Of a stretch of 64,000 bases of DNA, positions 44,057 to 54,840 are shown piece after piece; the stretch's first letter is position 1, and each line of letters opens with the position of its first letter. The position numbers were made by a program, and so were the translations under genes. Location: contig NZ_JASVWB010000002.1 of the NCBI RefSeq assembly GCF_030287445.1, forward strand, positions 1,302,001 to 1,366,000. The letters are read 5' to 3'. The notes beneath the pieces were generated by a model. That model did not search any database and was not told the DNA's origin. It saw nothing but the letters and a program-made list of their open reading frames with translations. This DNA comes from Streptomyces sp. ALI-76-A. Its GTDB lineage: Bacteria > Actinomycetota > Actinomycetes > Streptomycetales > Streptomycetaceae.

Positions 44057-44104
44057 CCGGCGGATCCGGGGCCCCACCGGCTCCGACCGCCGGGCCCCGA
44101 GGAC

Positions 44105-44686
44105 TCACCCGTGCCGACCGGCAGGCCCGGAGTCCGGTGCTCCCTGATCGGCGGGCAGGCCGGCGATCTCCTCCAGGGCGTGGTTGAGCCACCGCGTCCA
44201 GAAGGTCTCCAGGTCGATGCCCGCCCGCAGGACGAGGTGCCGCAACCGGTCCTCGGGACTGTCCTTGCCGGGCGGGAAGTCGCGCTGCTCGATCTCCTCG
44301 TACTCGGCCAACTGCCTCCGGTGCAGGTCGAGATGGCGGCGCAGGTCGGCCTCGATGCCGGCCGTCCCCACCACGGCCGCCGCCCGCAGCCGCAGCAGCA
44401 GCACGTCCCGCAGCGGCTTGGGGTCCTGGGCGGCGGCGCTCCAGCGGGCCAGTTCCGCGCGGCCCGCGGGCAGCACCTCGTAGCTCTTCTTCTGCCCGCG
44501 GGCCGGCTGCTCGGCCGGCAGGGCGCGGATGTGTCCCTGCGCCTCCAGTCTCCCCAGCTCGCGGTAGATCTGCTGATGCGTCGCCGACCAGAAGTAGCCG
44601 ATCGACTTGTCGAACCGGCGGGCCAGTTCGAGGCCCGACGACGGCTTCTCGAGCAGAGCGGTGAGGATCGCGTGCGGGAGTGACAT
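44105..44686 (-). CDS. PadR-family transcriptional regulator
   Basis: A 193-residue PadR protein with the full N-terminal winged helix (LPHAILTALLEKPSSGLELA, then SATHQQIYRELGRLEAQGHI) and the C-terminal dimerisation domain. It begins 31 bases downstream of the dienoyl-CoA-reductase gene on the same strand, so the two are probably cotranscribed and it may control that promoter. Confidence 0.92.
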   Translation of the reverse strand: MSLPHAILTALLEKPSSGLELARRFDKSIGYFWSATHQQIYRELGRLEAQGHIRALPAEQPARGQKKSYEVLPAGRAELARWSAAAQDPKPLRDVLLLRLRAAAVVGTAGIEADLRRHLDLHRRQLAEYEEIEQRDFPPGKDSPEDRLRHLVLRAGIDLETFWTRWLNHALEEIAGLPADQGAPDSGPAGRHG

Positions 44687-44717
44687 GGAGTCATCCTAGG
44701 GAGGCCGGCGCACGGCC

Positions 44718-46790
<2,073 letters not shown>

Positions 46791-46793
46791 TTA

Positions 46794-46807
46794 TGCAACT
46801 AGTTGCA
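46794..46807. promoter_or_regulatory. Perfect palindrome TGCAACTAGTTGCA upstream of fadH
   Basis: A 14-base perfect inverted repeat 61 bases before the fadH start, of a type bound by many MarR- and PadR-like repressors. The cotranscribed PadR protein is a natural candidate. Confidence 0.6.
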
Positions 46808-46940
46808 CAACGAGGTGGGGTGATCCGGGCCACGTCGGCGAGCGGAGTGCCCAGTGCCAGGCCGGCAGGACCGCAGGGGCTGTGGGCAGGCATGATCGTT
46901 CGGAGTGCGGCGAGCAGCGCGGGGTGCCGGGCGTCCAGCG

Positions 46941-47011
46941 CCCAGGAGGACTGGGTGGCCGGCACCCAGGAGGACTGGGTGGCCGGCGCCCAGGAGGACT
47001 GGGGGCCGTCG
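46941..47011. repeat. Three 24-base tandem repeats
   Basis: Units starting CCCAGGAGGACTGGGTGGCC begin at 46941, 46965 and 46989; the last is slightly shortened. They lie 40 bases after the small hypothetical gene at 47052. Confidence 0.9.
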
Positions 47012-47051
47012 TCTCTCCGGACGGCCCCTCGCTACTCCTGCGCGGAGGAGG

Positions 47052-47420
47052 TCACCTGCTCTCCAGCCGTACGTGCAGTTCCTTCTCCTGGTCCCCGGAC
47101 GCCGTGGACAGGTCGTGCACGGAGAACAGGGAGTCCAGGGTGGTGCGGAACCGGTCGATCGCCCAGTAGCCGCCCTGCACGTCGGCGATGACGGAGGAGG
47201 AGAGCCGGGCGGGGCTGGCACCCTCGTGCGTCTCGGTGACATCGAACGTGCCGAGCCACACCGTGGGGCGGGTCTGTGAGAGGTCCTCGGGTACGTCCTC
47301 GGCACACCGGTCGGACGCGAAGCACCCGCAGAGCGCGTCGAACACGATCCGGGCGTCGTGCTTGCTGCACCCGCTGATCTCCACCGAGACGGATTCCGGA
47401 TGCGGTCGCTGACCGTCCAT
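47052..47420 (-). CDS. Hypothetical protein (122 aa)
   Basis: I do not recognise a family. The 122-residue acidic protein starts at ATG 47420 with GGAG nearby. It has an alpha/beta look (VSVEISGCSKHDARIVFDAL, then TVWLGTFDVTE) and four cysteines (C18, 31, 33, 39), two in a CxC pair. No signal peptide or membrane helix. It stands alone. Confidence 0.6.
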   Translation of the reverse strand: MDGQRPHPESVSVEISGCSKHDARIVFDALCGCFASDRCAEDVPEDLSQTRPTVWLGTFDVTETHEGASPARLSSSVIADVQGGYWAIDRFRTTLDSLFSVHDLSTASGDQEKELHVRLESR

Positions 47421-47603
47421 CGTGATCGCTCCTCTCGTGGCCGCGGCGCGGTGCGCGCACACTCCGCGCGACCGCCCCACCCCCCAGGGAACCACCAGCG
47501 GCGCCGGAGCACTACCGGCACCGCCGCGCCCACGCGACGACCGGTCCTACCGATCAGCCCCCGCAGAGCTGCGTGCCGGCCCGTCGCGGCGCATGGTGGA
47601 GCT

Positions 47604-47828
47604 ATGGAAGAGGATCCGCCCGTGGTCGTGCTCGCGCCCTCGCCGGACGGCGGGCGGCAGGTGACGGTTCATGGCGAGCGCGCGGGCATCGCGTACAGCC
47701 TCTTCGACGTGCTCGAGTTCCTGCACCGAGCGGGCCTGCCCGCGCAGGACACGGCCGTCGACGACCCCACGCTGATCGAGTGGCGGGGCGGCGGCCCCTA
47801 CGACTGGAACGGCACGGCCCCCGACTAG
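47604..47828 (+). CDS. Small conserved hypothetical protein (74 aa)
   Basis: A 74-residue acidic protein (VVVLAPSPDGGRQVTVHGE, then AGIAYSLFDVLEFLHRAGL, then PTLIEWRGGGPYDWN). It resembles small streptomycete proteins of unknown function. ATG at 47604 follows GGTGGAGCT. Its TAG stop is contributed by the CTAG end of the adjoining hairpin element, so its C terminus may have been trimmed by that insertion. Confidence 0.7.
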   Translation: MEEDPPVVVLAPSPDGGRQVTVHGERAGIAYSLFDVLEFLHRAGLPAQDTAVDDPTLIEWRGGGPYDWNGTAPD

Positions 47829-47993
47829 TGCCGCGGCAGGCAACGTCTGCCCGTCAAGGAGCGGCGTCCGGTGCGTGCTCTCGGCGTGCCGGCCGGAAGC
47901 CCTCGTACTGGATGTACTCGGGCTTTCGGCCGGTGCGGCGAGAGGGCGTGCCGGGCGTCGCGACGGGGCGAACGTCGCCTGCCACGGCACTAG
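47825..47993. mobile_element. MITE-like hairpin element, 169 bases, 22-base terminal inverted repeats
   Basis: The ends 47825-47846 and 47972-47993 are inverted repeats matching at 20 of 22 positions, each beginning with CTAG. The interior continues as a second inverted repeat around a short loop near 47913 (GTAC-TGGAT-GTAC), so almost the whole element can fold on itself. There is no coding capacity. CTAG at both ends may be a four-base target duplication. I call it a miniature inverted-repeat element; the parent transposase is not in the window. Confidence 0.7.
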
Positions 47994-48070
47994 GGCCCGG
48001 ACCGCGAGGACCGGGACGCCCGCCGCGACGCGCGCCCGTGCCGCCGCCCGCCCTGGTGAGCCTGCGCGCC

Positions 48071-48946
48071 TCAGTTCCGGGTGAAGCGGTAGGTCTTGCT
48101 GTCCGTCAGCACGCAGAAGCCCGGCGACACGACGATCACGCGCAGGGTCCCGGTGCGGCGGTCGTAGTCGATGCCCTCCGTCTCGAAGGTGCCCGAGCAG
48201 GAGCTGCGCAGGGGGAGCTGGCGGAGGGCGCTGACGTGGCCGGTGACGTCGGAGGTGCCGTTCGGTTCGGCGGACAGGTCGATCTGGAGCAGCGGCTTGG
48301 TGATGCCGAAGAGGGTGCCCGCCGAGTCGTCGGAGGAGCACAGCAGCCGGGTGGCGCCGAGGAAGTCGCAGCCCTGGACGTCACGTACGGCCCGGTCGAG
48401 GCGGACGGTGGCCACCTGCGGGAGGTTCGCCGACGGCGAGGTGCTCGGGTTGACGCCCGGGGTGGGGAAGACGAGCAACCGGTTCATGGTCCCGTACTCA
48501 CCCGCCAGCATCCACTGCCCGCCGGGCGAGACGGCGGCCCAGGAGTTGTTCAGCGCCTCGCCCGGACTGAGCGTGTGGACGTACTCCGACCAGCCGCCGC
48601 CCGGCGACTGCACCCGGAACATCTTCGTGGTGCCGGAGTCGCGCTGGTAGGGCTCGATGTAGTGGCCGTCGTACGAGGCGTCGGGGTCGCCCACATGGTT
48701 CCAGCCCCGAGTGCTCAGGCCCACGGGGATGGTGCCGATCCCGGTGTACCGGTTGGCGGCGCCGGCCGGGACCTCGACCGAGGCGAGGCCCTGGCTCTCG
48801 GTCAGCGGGTCGGCGCGGTCGGAGCCCACCTCGGTCCAGGTGTCGGCGGCGGAGGCCGGCGGGGCGGAGGACAGCACGGCGGCGGCGGTGAGGGAGACGA
48901 GGGCGGCGAGGACCGTGCGGCGACGGTGCCGGGCGCGCAGGGGCAT
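48071..48946 (-). CDS. Secreted hypothetical protein (291 aa)
   Basis: An exported protein with a basic start (RARHRRRT) and a hydrophobic helix ending in ASAAD (about residue 33). The mature part is beta-rich with four cysteines (QGCDF, LLCSS, SSCSG, GFCV) and repeats of the kind seen in beta-propeller proteins (GGQWMLAGEYG, ATVRLDRAVRDVQGC). No catalytic motif is recognised. GAGGAG lies before the ATG at 48946. Confidence 0.75.
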   Translation of the reverse strand: MPLRARHRRRTVLAALVSLTAAAVLSSAPPASAADTWTEVGSDRADPLTESQGLASVEVPAGAANRYTGIGTIPVGLSTRGWNHVGDPDASYDGHYIEPYQRDSGTTKMFRVQSPGGGWSEYVHTLSPGEALNNSWAAVSPGGQWMLAGEYGTMNRLLVFPTPGVNPSTSPSANLPQVATVRLDRAVRDVQGCDFLGATRLLCSSDDSAGTLFGITKPLLQIDLSAEPNGTSDVTGHVSALRQLPLRSSCSGTFETEGIDYDRRTGTLRVIVVSPGFCVLTDSKTYRFTRN

Positions 48947-49006
48947 GGAGACGGCTCCTCGGGGTGGGGGGCGGGCGTGCTCGGCGGACAGTCTGGCCGG
49001 TCAAGG

Positions 49007-49023
49007 TGGTCATGTACAGACCA
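49007..49023. promoter_or_regulatory. Inverted repeat TGGTC-N7-GACCA
   Basis: Located 61 bases upstream of the secreted protein gene (minus) and within its promoter region. It resembles DasR half-sites (TGGTC/GACCA) but the spacer is seven bases rather than two, so DasR binding is doubtful. Confidence 0.4.
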
Positions 49024-49207
49024 ATGTAGGAACGGCGGTCGACGGCCCGGTCACGTCCTCGCGGTGCCCTCACCGGACGGCCGCCGCCGCGCCGGAGGAG
49101 GGTGGAAGAGGCGGACGAGGCGCCGCGGCGTGGTCGAACGCGATAGAACAAGGGGAGTCGGCACCGGGAACGGTGTGCCACGAGAACGGTCGAAGGCGGT
49201 GCGTGGC

Positions 49208-51313
49208 ATGGGAGCAGCCGGAGCGGCCGGGATTCCCGCGCCCGGGAGCGGCGAGCCGGTGCGCGCCCCGGTGCGCCCGGGCGGCCTGCTCGACGTGCTC
49301 GGCGTGGCCTCGGTGGTGCTGGACACCGAGGGGCGGATCGTGCTGTGGAGCCCGCAGGCCGAGGAGCTGTTCGGCTATTCGGCCCAGGAGGCGCTGGGCG
49401 AGTACGCGGCCCGGATCATGGTCCACGAACAGCACGTCGACCTGGTCGTCAAACTGTTCGCCGATGTCATGGAGACCGGCCAGAACTGGGCCGGGGCCTT
49501 CCCCGTCCGGCGCAAGGACGGCAGCACGCGGCTCGTCGAGTTCCGCAACATGCGTCTCCTGGACGACCGGGGAGACGTCTACGCCCTGGGCCTCGCCGCC
49601 GACCAGACGACCGTACGGCAGCTGGAGCGGGACGTGGCGCTGTCGACCCGGATGGTCGCCCAGTCCCCGATCGGACTGGCCGTGCTGGACACCGACCTGC
49701 GCTACGTCTCCGTCAATCCGGCGCTGGAGCGGATCAACGGGACACCGGCCGAGGAGCACGTCGGGCGCACCATCCACGAGGTGCTCCCGCACCTCGACGC
49801 CGACACCGTGGCGGCCGCGGCCCGTGAGGTGCTGGAGAGCGGCCGGCCCGTCGTCGACCGGCAGGTCGTCGGCCGCACCCCCGCCGACCCGGACGAGGAG
49901 CACGCCTGGACGGTCTCCCTGTACCGGCTGGAGGACGCCCTGGACAACGTGCTGGGCGTGGCCTGCTCGGTCGTGGACGTCACCGCGCAGCACCGGGCGG
50001 CCGTCGAGGCGGAGGGGGCGCGGCGGCGCCTGGCGCTGGTCGCCGACGCCACCACCCGCATCGGCACCACCCTGGACCTGGAGCGCACCGCGCGGGAGCT
50101 GGCCGACGTGGCGGTGCCGGAGCTCGCCGACGTGGCCGCCGTGGACCTGCTGGAGGCGGTCGTGCAGGGCAGGCCGAGCACCCTCGGCCCCGCCGAACCG
50201 GCCGTGATCCGCGCCCTGGCCGTGGCTGCGGACCACGCCCCGGACGCCCTCGCCGCGGCGGATCCGCCCGGCCAGGTGGCCCGGTACGCTCCCGACCGGC
50301 TCGTCACCGAGTGCGTGCGCACGGGCCGTCCGGTGCTGGTGGCGGAGGTCGGGGCCGCGGAACTGCCACGCATCGCCCGTTCCCCCGAGGCGGCCGAGTG
50401 GCTGGCCCGGGCGGGCGTCCACTCCTATCTGGCCGTACCGCTGATCGCGCGCGGTGAGGTGCTCGGCGCACTCGATCTCAAGCGCAGCCGCAATCCGCTG
50501 CCCTTCGGCGAGGACGATCTGGTGCTGGCGCGGGAGCTGGCGTCCCGCGCGGCCGTGCAGATCGACAACGCGCGCTGGTACCAGAACGCCCGCGACACCG
50601 CCCTCACCCTCCAGCGCAGCCTGCTGCCCAGCCACCCGCCGGTGACCGGTGGCCTGGAGGTCGCCTCCCGCTACCAGCCCGCGGGCGCGACCGCGGAGGT
50701 CGGCGGCGACTGGTTCGACGTGATCCCGCTGGACGGGGGCACGACCGCGCTCGTCGTCGGCGACGTGATGGGCAGCGGCATCAACGCCGCCGCGACCATG
50801 GGCCGGCTGCGCACCGCCACGAACACCCTGGCCGCCCTCGACCTCGATCCGGCCCGTCTCCTGGAACACCTGGACCGGATCACCGAGGGCCTCGACCACT
50901 CCATCGCGACCTGCGTGTACGCCGTCCACGATCCGCGGCTGCGGCAGTGCCGGATCGCCAACGCCGGGCATCTGCCGCCCGTCCGGCTCCGCACCGGCCG
51001 TCCCCCGGAACTGCTCGACCTCCCGACGGGGGCGCCACTGGGCGTGGGCGGCGTCGCGTTCTCCACGACCACGGTCGACCTGGAACCGGGCGACCGGCTC
51101 GTGTTGTACACGGACGGCCTCGTCGAGACACGGCAGCACCCGCTCGACGAGCGCCTGAACGCCCTGCTGGCACTGCTCGACGGCCCCGACCGCCCCCTGG
51201 AGGAGGTCTGCGACCTGCTCCTGCGCACCCTGCACCAGCCGGACAACTCCGACGACGTGGCGCTGCTGATCGCACGCGTGCGGACGACGGACCAGGCGCG
51301 GCGCTCTGACTGA
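49208..51313 (+). CDS. PAS-PAS-GAF-SpoIIE/PP2C phosphatase
   Basis: A 701-residue signalling protein. PAS 1 covers about residues 27-135 (LDVLGVASVVLDTEGRIVLW), PAS 2 about 148-265 (AQSPIGLAVLDTDLRYVSVN), GAF about 280-440, and the SpoIIE/PP2C phosphatase about 475-695. Metal-binding aspartates are in VGGDWFDVIPL, VVGDVMGSG and DNSDDVALL, with NAGHLPP and YTDGLVE typical. Such proteins dephosphorylate anti-sigma-factor antagonists to set alternative sigma-factor activity. The start is taken as ATG 49208; upstream GTG codons are possible. No RsbW-type kinase domain is fused. Confidence 0.92.
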   Translation: MGAAGAAGIPAPGSGEPVRAPVRPGGLLDVLGVASVVLDTEGRIVLWSPQAEELFGYSAQEALGEYAARIMVHEQHVDLVVKLFADVMETGQNWAGAFPVRRKDGSTRLVEFRNMRLLDDRGDVYALGLAADQTTVRQLERDVALSTRMVAQSPIGLAVLDTDLRYVSVNPALERINGTPAEEHVGRTIHEVLPHLDADTVAAAAREVLESGRPVVDRQVVGRTPADPDEEHAWTVSLYRLEDALDNVLGVACSVVDVTAQHRAAVEAEGARRRLALVADATTRIGTTLDLERTARELADVAVPELADVAAVDLLEAVVQGRPSTLGPAEPAVIRALAVAADHAPDALAAADPPGQVARYAPDRLVTECVRTGRPVLVAEVGAAELPRIARSPEAAEWLARAGVHSYLAVPLIARGEVLGALDLKRSRNPLPFGEDDLVLARELASRAAVQIDNARWYQNARDTALTLQRSLLPSHPPVTGGLEVASRYQPAGATAEVGGDWFDVIPLDGGTTALVVGDVMGSGINAAATMGRLRTATNTLAALDLDPARLLEHLDRITEGLDHSIATCVYAVHDPRLRQCRIANAGHLPPVRLRTGRPPELLDLPTGAPLGVGGVAFSTTTVDLEPGDRLVLYTDGLVETRQHPLDERLNALLALLDGPDRPLEEVCDLLLRTLHQPDNSDDVALLIARVRTTDQARRSD

Positions 51314-51579
51314 GCCGGCCGAGGGCGGTCGGGCAGCGGCTGGGGCGGGCGATCGCGTGGCGAAGCCGAGTGGCGGCCGGACAGCGGCTGGGGTGCGCGA
51401 TGGATGGGGCGGCTCTGCTCCGGACGGGTGAATCAGCTGGAGCCGGATGCCTGGGGCGCCCGGGGTTAGCGTCTCCACTCACAGGAACCAATTACCTGTT
51501 CCTTACCGGTCTCGTCCCACAATCACAGCAAGGCGTGGCAGCGCGGGTGGCGCGTCGCCGTGGCCGAGGGGAGCGAGCC

Positions 51580-52332
51580 GTGACGCACGATCCGGAGCAG
51601 GAACACACCGTCGGCGGGGAACAGTCCGGCCGGCCCGCGGGGACGGGCGCGGACCGGGAGGTGCTCGCGGGTCCCGGCGGAGCGGGACCCGAGCGCGCTC
51701 CGGGAGGCCTGCGCGGGAGGTGGGAGCGGCGGTCCGCCCATGCCCGTGCCGTCGCCGCGGCGACGACGGTCGCCGTACTGGCCCTGGGCGGCGCGGTCGG
51801 GTACGCCGCCACCTCGTCAGGCTCAGGAGGCTCGGGCGGCGAAGCGCTCGCGGCGGCCTCCGGTTCCGCGTCGCCGTCGGCATCGGCGTCGGCGTCGCCC
51901 GACAGGCCCGGCGACCGGCCCGGACGCGGCCCGTGGTTCGGACGCGGTGGTGACGGGGTGCACGGCGAGTCCACCGTCAAGGACCGCGACTCCGGCGAGT
52001 GGGTGGTCCGGGTCTGGCAGCGGGGCACGGTCGAGAAGGCGGACGGCGACCGGGTCACGGTGAAGAGCGAGGACGGGGCCACGTGGACCTGGACCGTCGG
52101 TGCGGACGTCCGGGTCCTCCCCGGGGACACCTCCGGCTCCGATGCCTTGCGGAAGGGGGACACGGCGTACCTGGTCGGCACCCGCTCCGACGACGGCACC
52201 AGGACCGCGCGGCACGTCCTGTCGGGGAACTGGGAGGAGAAGGCACTCGGCGACTGGCGTGACAGGATCCCCGGTCACCGCTTCCGGGACGGGAAGCCAC
52301 CCAGCCCGTCGGTGAGCGGCGAGGCACGCTGA
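51580..52332 (+). CDS. Membrane-anchored protein with DUF5666-like domain
   Basis: A 250-residue protein with a disordered N-terminal 55 residues, one transmembrane helix (about 58-80, AVAAATTVAVLALGGAVGYAA), a Ser/Ala/Pro linker and an extracellular beta domain (GTVEKADGDRVTVKSEDGAT, WTWTVGADVRV) of the OB-like DUF5666 kind. GTG at 51580 follows GGGGAG. Function unknown. Confidence 0.78.
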   Translation: MTHDPEQEHTVGGEQSGRPAGTGADREVLAGPGGAGPERAPGGLRGRWERRSAHARAVAAATTVAVLALGGAVGYAATSSGSGGSGGEALAAASGSASPSASASASPDRPGDRPGRGPWFGRGGDGVHGESTVKDRDSGEWVVRVWQRGTVEKADGDRVTVKSEDGATWTWTVGADVRVLPGDTSGSDALRKGDTAYLVGTRSDDGTRTARHVLSGNWEEKALGDWRDRIPGHRFRDGKPPSPSVSGEAR

Positions 52333-52594
52333 CACCCGCCTCCTCGTACGGGGGTACGGGGCCGTCGGCCGCACGCACTGGTCCGGCGGGACGGCGGCGC
52401 CCGTCCCGCTCCCACCGCGCCCCGTGCCCGCCTCGGCTCCGGCCGCTCGGGGCAGGTGCCTGGACGACCGGGTCCCGCACCACGCGGACGACGCCCCCGG
52501 CCCGGAACGCCTCGGCCCGGCCCCGCCCGCGTGTCCGGCGCGGCCCGGCCCCAGCGACTCGGCCCGCCACCGAGGCACCCGGCGCCTGGTCCTG

Positions 52595-53413
52595 TCAGCG
52601 GTACTGGCGCTTCTTCCCGGTCACCACGTGGGCGTATCCCTCCTCCGACACGGCCAGCCGGGGTTTCAGACCGCCGCGGGTGACGGCCTCGACGGCTGCC
52701 GGGGCCTGGCGTTCGCTCGTCTCGACCAGCAGGCAGCCCCCTGGCGCGAGCCAGCCGGGAGCCTCGGCCGCCACCCGGCGGAGGACGTCCAGGCCGTCCG
52801 TGCCGCCGTCGAGGGCGATCAGCGGTTCGTGTTCGCGGGCCTCGGCGGGCAGCAGCGCGACCTCGCCGCTGGGGACGTAGGGCACGTTCGCCGCGAGGAT
52901 GTCGACGCGGCCCCGCAGGCCCGTCGGCAGGGCCGCGAACAGGTCGCCCGTATGGACCTGGCCGCCCGCCGCGGCCACGTTACGGCGGGCACAGCGGACC
53001 GCGGCGGGGTCTATGTCGGCGGCGTGCAGTTCGACCGGCCCGAGCGCGGCGGCCAGGGCGGCGCCGACCGCGCCCGAGCCGCAGCACAGGTCCACGACGA
53101 CGCCCGCGTCGGGGACGCGGGCGAGGGCTTGGTCGACGAGGAACTCGGTGCGGCGGCGGGGCACGAAGACGCCGGGTTCCACCGCGACGCGCAGACCGCG
53201 GAACACGGCCCAGCCGAGGACGAGTTCGAGGGGCCGGCCGGACACCCGGAGGTCCACCAGGCCGGCGAGCTCGGCGGGGGTGCGGGCGGCGGCGAGGATC
53301 AGCGCCGCTTCCTCCTCGGCGAAGACACAGCCGGCGGCCCGCAGCGCGGCCACGACGGAGGTCCGGGAGGAGGGTGAGGAAGAGGGTGGTGTGAGCGGAG
53401 GGAGTGGGGGCAT
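52595..53413 (-). CDS. PrmC/HemK-like N5-glutamine methyltransferase
   Basis: A 272-residue class I methyltransferase: PGVFVPRRRTEFLVDQAL, SAM motif VVDLCCGSGAVGAAL, and catalytic motif NVPYVPSGEV in place of NPPY. That substitution marks a side family often annotated as putative protein-glutamine methyltransferase rather than true PrmC, which methylates release factors. It lies alone, convergent with the DUF5666-like gene. ATG at 53413 is chosen; an in-frame start at 53440 is also possible. Confidence 0.82.
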   Translation of the reverse strand: MPPLPPLTPPSSSPSSRTSVVAALRAAGCVFAEEEAALILAAARTPAELAGLVDLRVSGRPLELVLGWAVFRGLRVAVEPGVFVPRRRTEFLVDQALARVPDAGVVVDLCCGSGAVGAALAAALGPVELHAADIDPAAVRCARRNVAAAGGQVHTGDLFAALPTGLRGRVDILAANVPYVPSGEVALLPAEAREHEPLIALDGGTDGLDVLRRVAAEAPGWLAPGGCLLVETSERQAPAAVEAVTRGGLKPRLAVSEEGYAHVVTGKKRQYR

Positions 53414-53841
53414 GGAAGCCGAAAGCCTTTCGGGAGCCACAGGGCGCTCCCGCGGTCACCTACAGACGGTGATCCGCGCCGGTCCGAGGAGAGAGCACCC
53501 GACCTGACACAGCGGTAATGGGTCTCACCTCCTCGACACGTCCGGCTGGGACTGCCCTCAGCCGGACGGTCACATTACCCCAACGACCGCCCACGGACGG
53601 CCTTCGCCCGCCGGGCCAGGGCGTCCGCCGACCGCCTGGACGTGCGGTGTGCGGCTGCTCCGCGGGCGACCGCCGCCTTGTGAACCGCCCGGGGTCGTCG
53701 CCGGCATGGGTGTGGGGTCCGGCATCTCCATGGATGCCGGTGTCCGCCTGGTCGCCGGTGTCCCCGTGGACTCCGGTGTTTCGACGGTCGCCGGTGTCGC
53801 CGTGGACTCCGGTATGTCCTTGGTCCGCGGCACGTCCGTGC
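53414..53841. other. Gap with tandem repeats, no supported gene
   Basis: From about 53720 to 53820 the sequence repeats GTCGCCGGTGTC and GTGGACTCCGGT units of roughly 33 bases. On the minus strand they can be read as Thr/Pro-rich repeats, but there is no ribosome site or conserved end. It lies directly downstream of the truncated oxidoreductase stub. Confidence 0.5.
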
Positions 53842-53982
53842 TCATCGGACGATCGCCGCGCAACGCACCGCCACCAGGATCTGCGCGGCGCCCGGGACGG
53901 GCCGGCCCACCCCGGCGACGGCCTCGGTCTCCGAGCCGGTCTGCGGACCGCCGTCCCGCGCGAACACGTACGCCTTGGGCAC
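53842..53982 (-). pseudogene. N-terminal stub of NADP-dependent quinone oxidoreductase
   Basis: A GTG start at 53982 with GGAGAG upstream opens a 46-codon frame reading PKAYVFARDGGPQT, then GRPVPGAAQILVAVR, which is the normal beginning of MDR-type quinone oxidoreductases. It hits TGA at 53842 after about 46 residues, and the remaining 260 or so residues of such a protein are absent. A small insertion (around GSETEAVAG) also seems present. A decayed gene. Confidence 0.6.
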
Positions 53983-54234
53983 TGCTTCCACTCTCCTTCG
54001 CTGTCTTCCGCCGTTCTCGCCGCCCGCGGGGCACCGGTGGTCACCGACCACGGGAGGACCGGCCACCGGACACGGCACCGGTCGGCAAGGAGGCGCGGCG
54101 CCCGGCTGTTCCCGGTGGGCCGGACAGTTCATACGGTCTTCACGGGCGCCGGCCGGGCCGGGGACCCGGCACCGCTGACAGGCACGTACGGTTGACCGCG
54201 TAAGCAGTCACTCCCGTCGCCCCGCTGGAACCGC

Positions 54235-54840
54235 ATGAACGTCACCCGAGGCTTCACCGGACGCGCCCGCGTCGACAATCCGAGGCTGCCGCCAGGACAG
54301 TACGACGCCGGCGAGGACTGGCCCGTCCTGTCCGCCGAGGTCACCCCCGACCTGGCGCCCACCGACTGGACCTTCCGCGTCGATGGGCTGGTGGAGCAGC
54401 CGCACACCTGGAACTGGGACGAGGCGCACGCGCTGCCGGCGTCCGCCTACGAGGGCGACATCCACTGCGTGACGAGCTGGTCGAAGTTCGGCGTGCGGTT
54501 CGGGGGCGTGTCCCTGGACGCGTTCCTGGCCGTGGTGCGGCCCCAGGGGTCCGCCACCCATGCCGTGGCCTACTCGCACACCGGGTACACCACGAACCTC
54601 CCGCTCGCCGATCTCACCGGCGGACGGGCCTGGATCGCCTGGGAGTACGACGGGAAACCGCTGCCGTCCGAGCACGGCGGGCCGGCCCGGCTGCTGGTGC
54701 CGCACCTCTACTTCTGGAAGAGCGCCAAGTGGATCGCTGGCCTGCGCCTCCTCGACCACGACGAGCCGGGCTTCTGGGAGCAGAACGGCTACCACGCCCG
54801 GGGCAACCCCTGGGAGGAGCAGCGGTACTCCGGTGACTGA
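54235..54840 (+). CDS. Molybdopterin-dependent oxidoreductase (MsrP/sulfite-oxidase-like)
   Basis: A 201-residue protein of the sulfite-oxidase catalytic fold. The Mo-coordinating cysteine is in GDIHCVTSWSKF (about residue 82). GYTTNLPLADL, PSEHGGPARLLVPHLYFWKS and AKWIAGLRLLD are conserved. No signal peptide is seen, so it is a cytosolic member unlike periplasmic MsrP. It overlaps the following flavin reductase gene by 8 bases, so the two very likely form an electron-transfer pair. Substrate unknown. Confidence 0.88.
   Translation: MNVTRGFTGRARVDNPRLPPGQYDAGEDWPVLSAEVTPDLAPTDWTFRVDGLVEQPHTWNWDEAHALPASAYEGDIHCVTSWSKFGVRFGGVSLDAFLAVVRPQGSATHAVAYSHTGYTTNLPLADLTGGRAWIAWEYDGKPLPSEHGGPARLLVPHLYFWKSAKWIAGLRLLDHDEPGFWEQNGYHARGNPWEEQRYSGD

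Noticed and set aside
49007..49023. A DasR binding site
   Set aside because: Half-sites fit but the spacer is seven bases, not the two of DasR sites, so I list it only as an inverted repeat.
53570..53846. A minus-strand Thr/Pro-rich repeat protein starting MSTDVPRTKD
   Set aside because: No ribosome site, composition dictated by the repeats, and no conserved terminus; better explained as repeat expansion.
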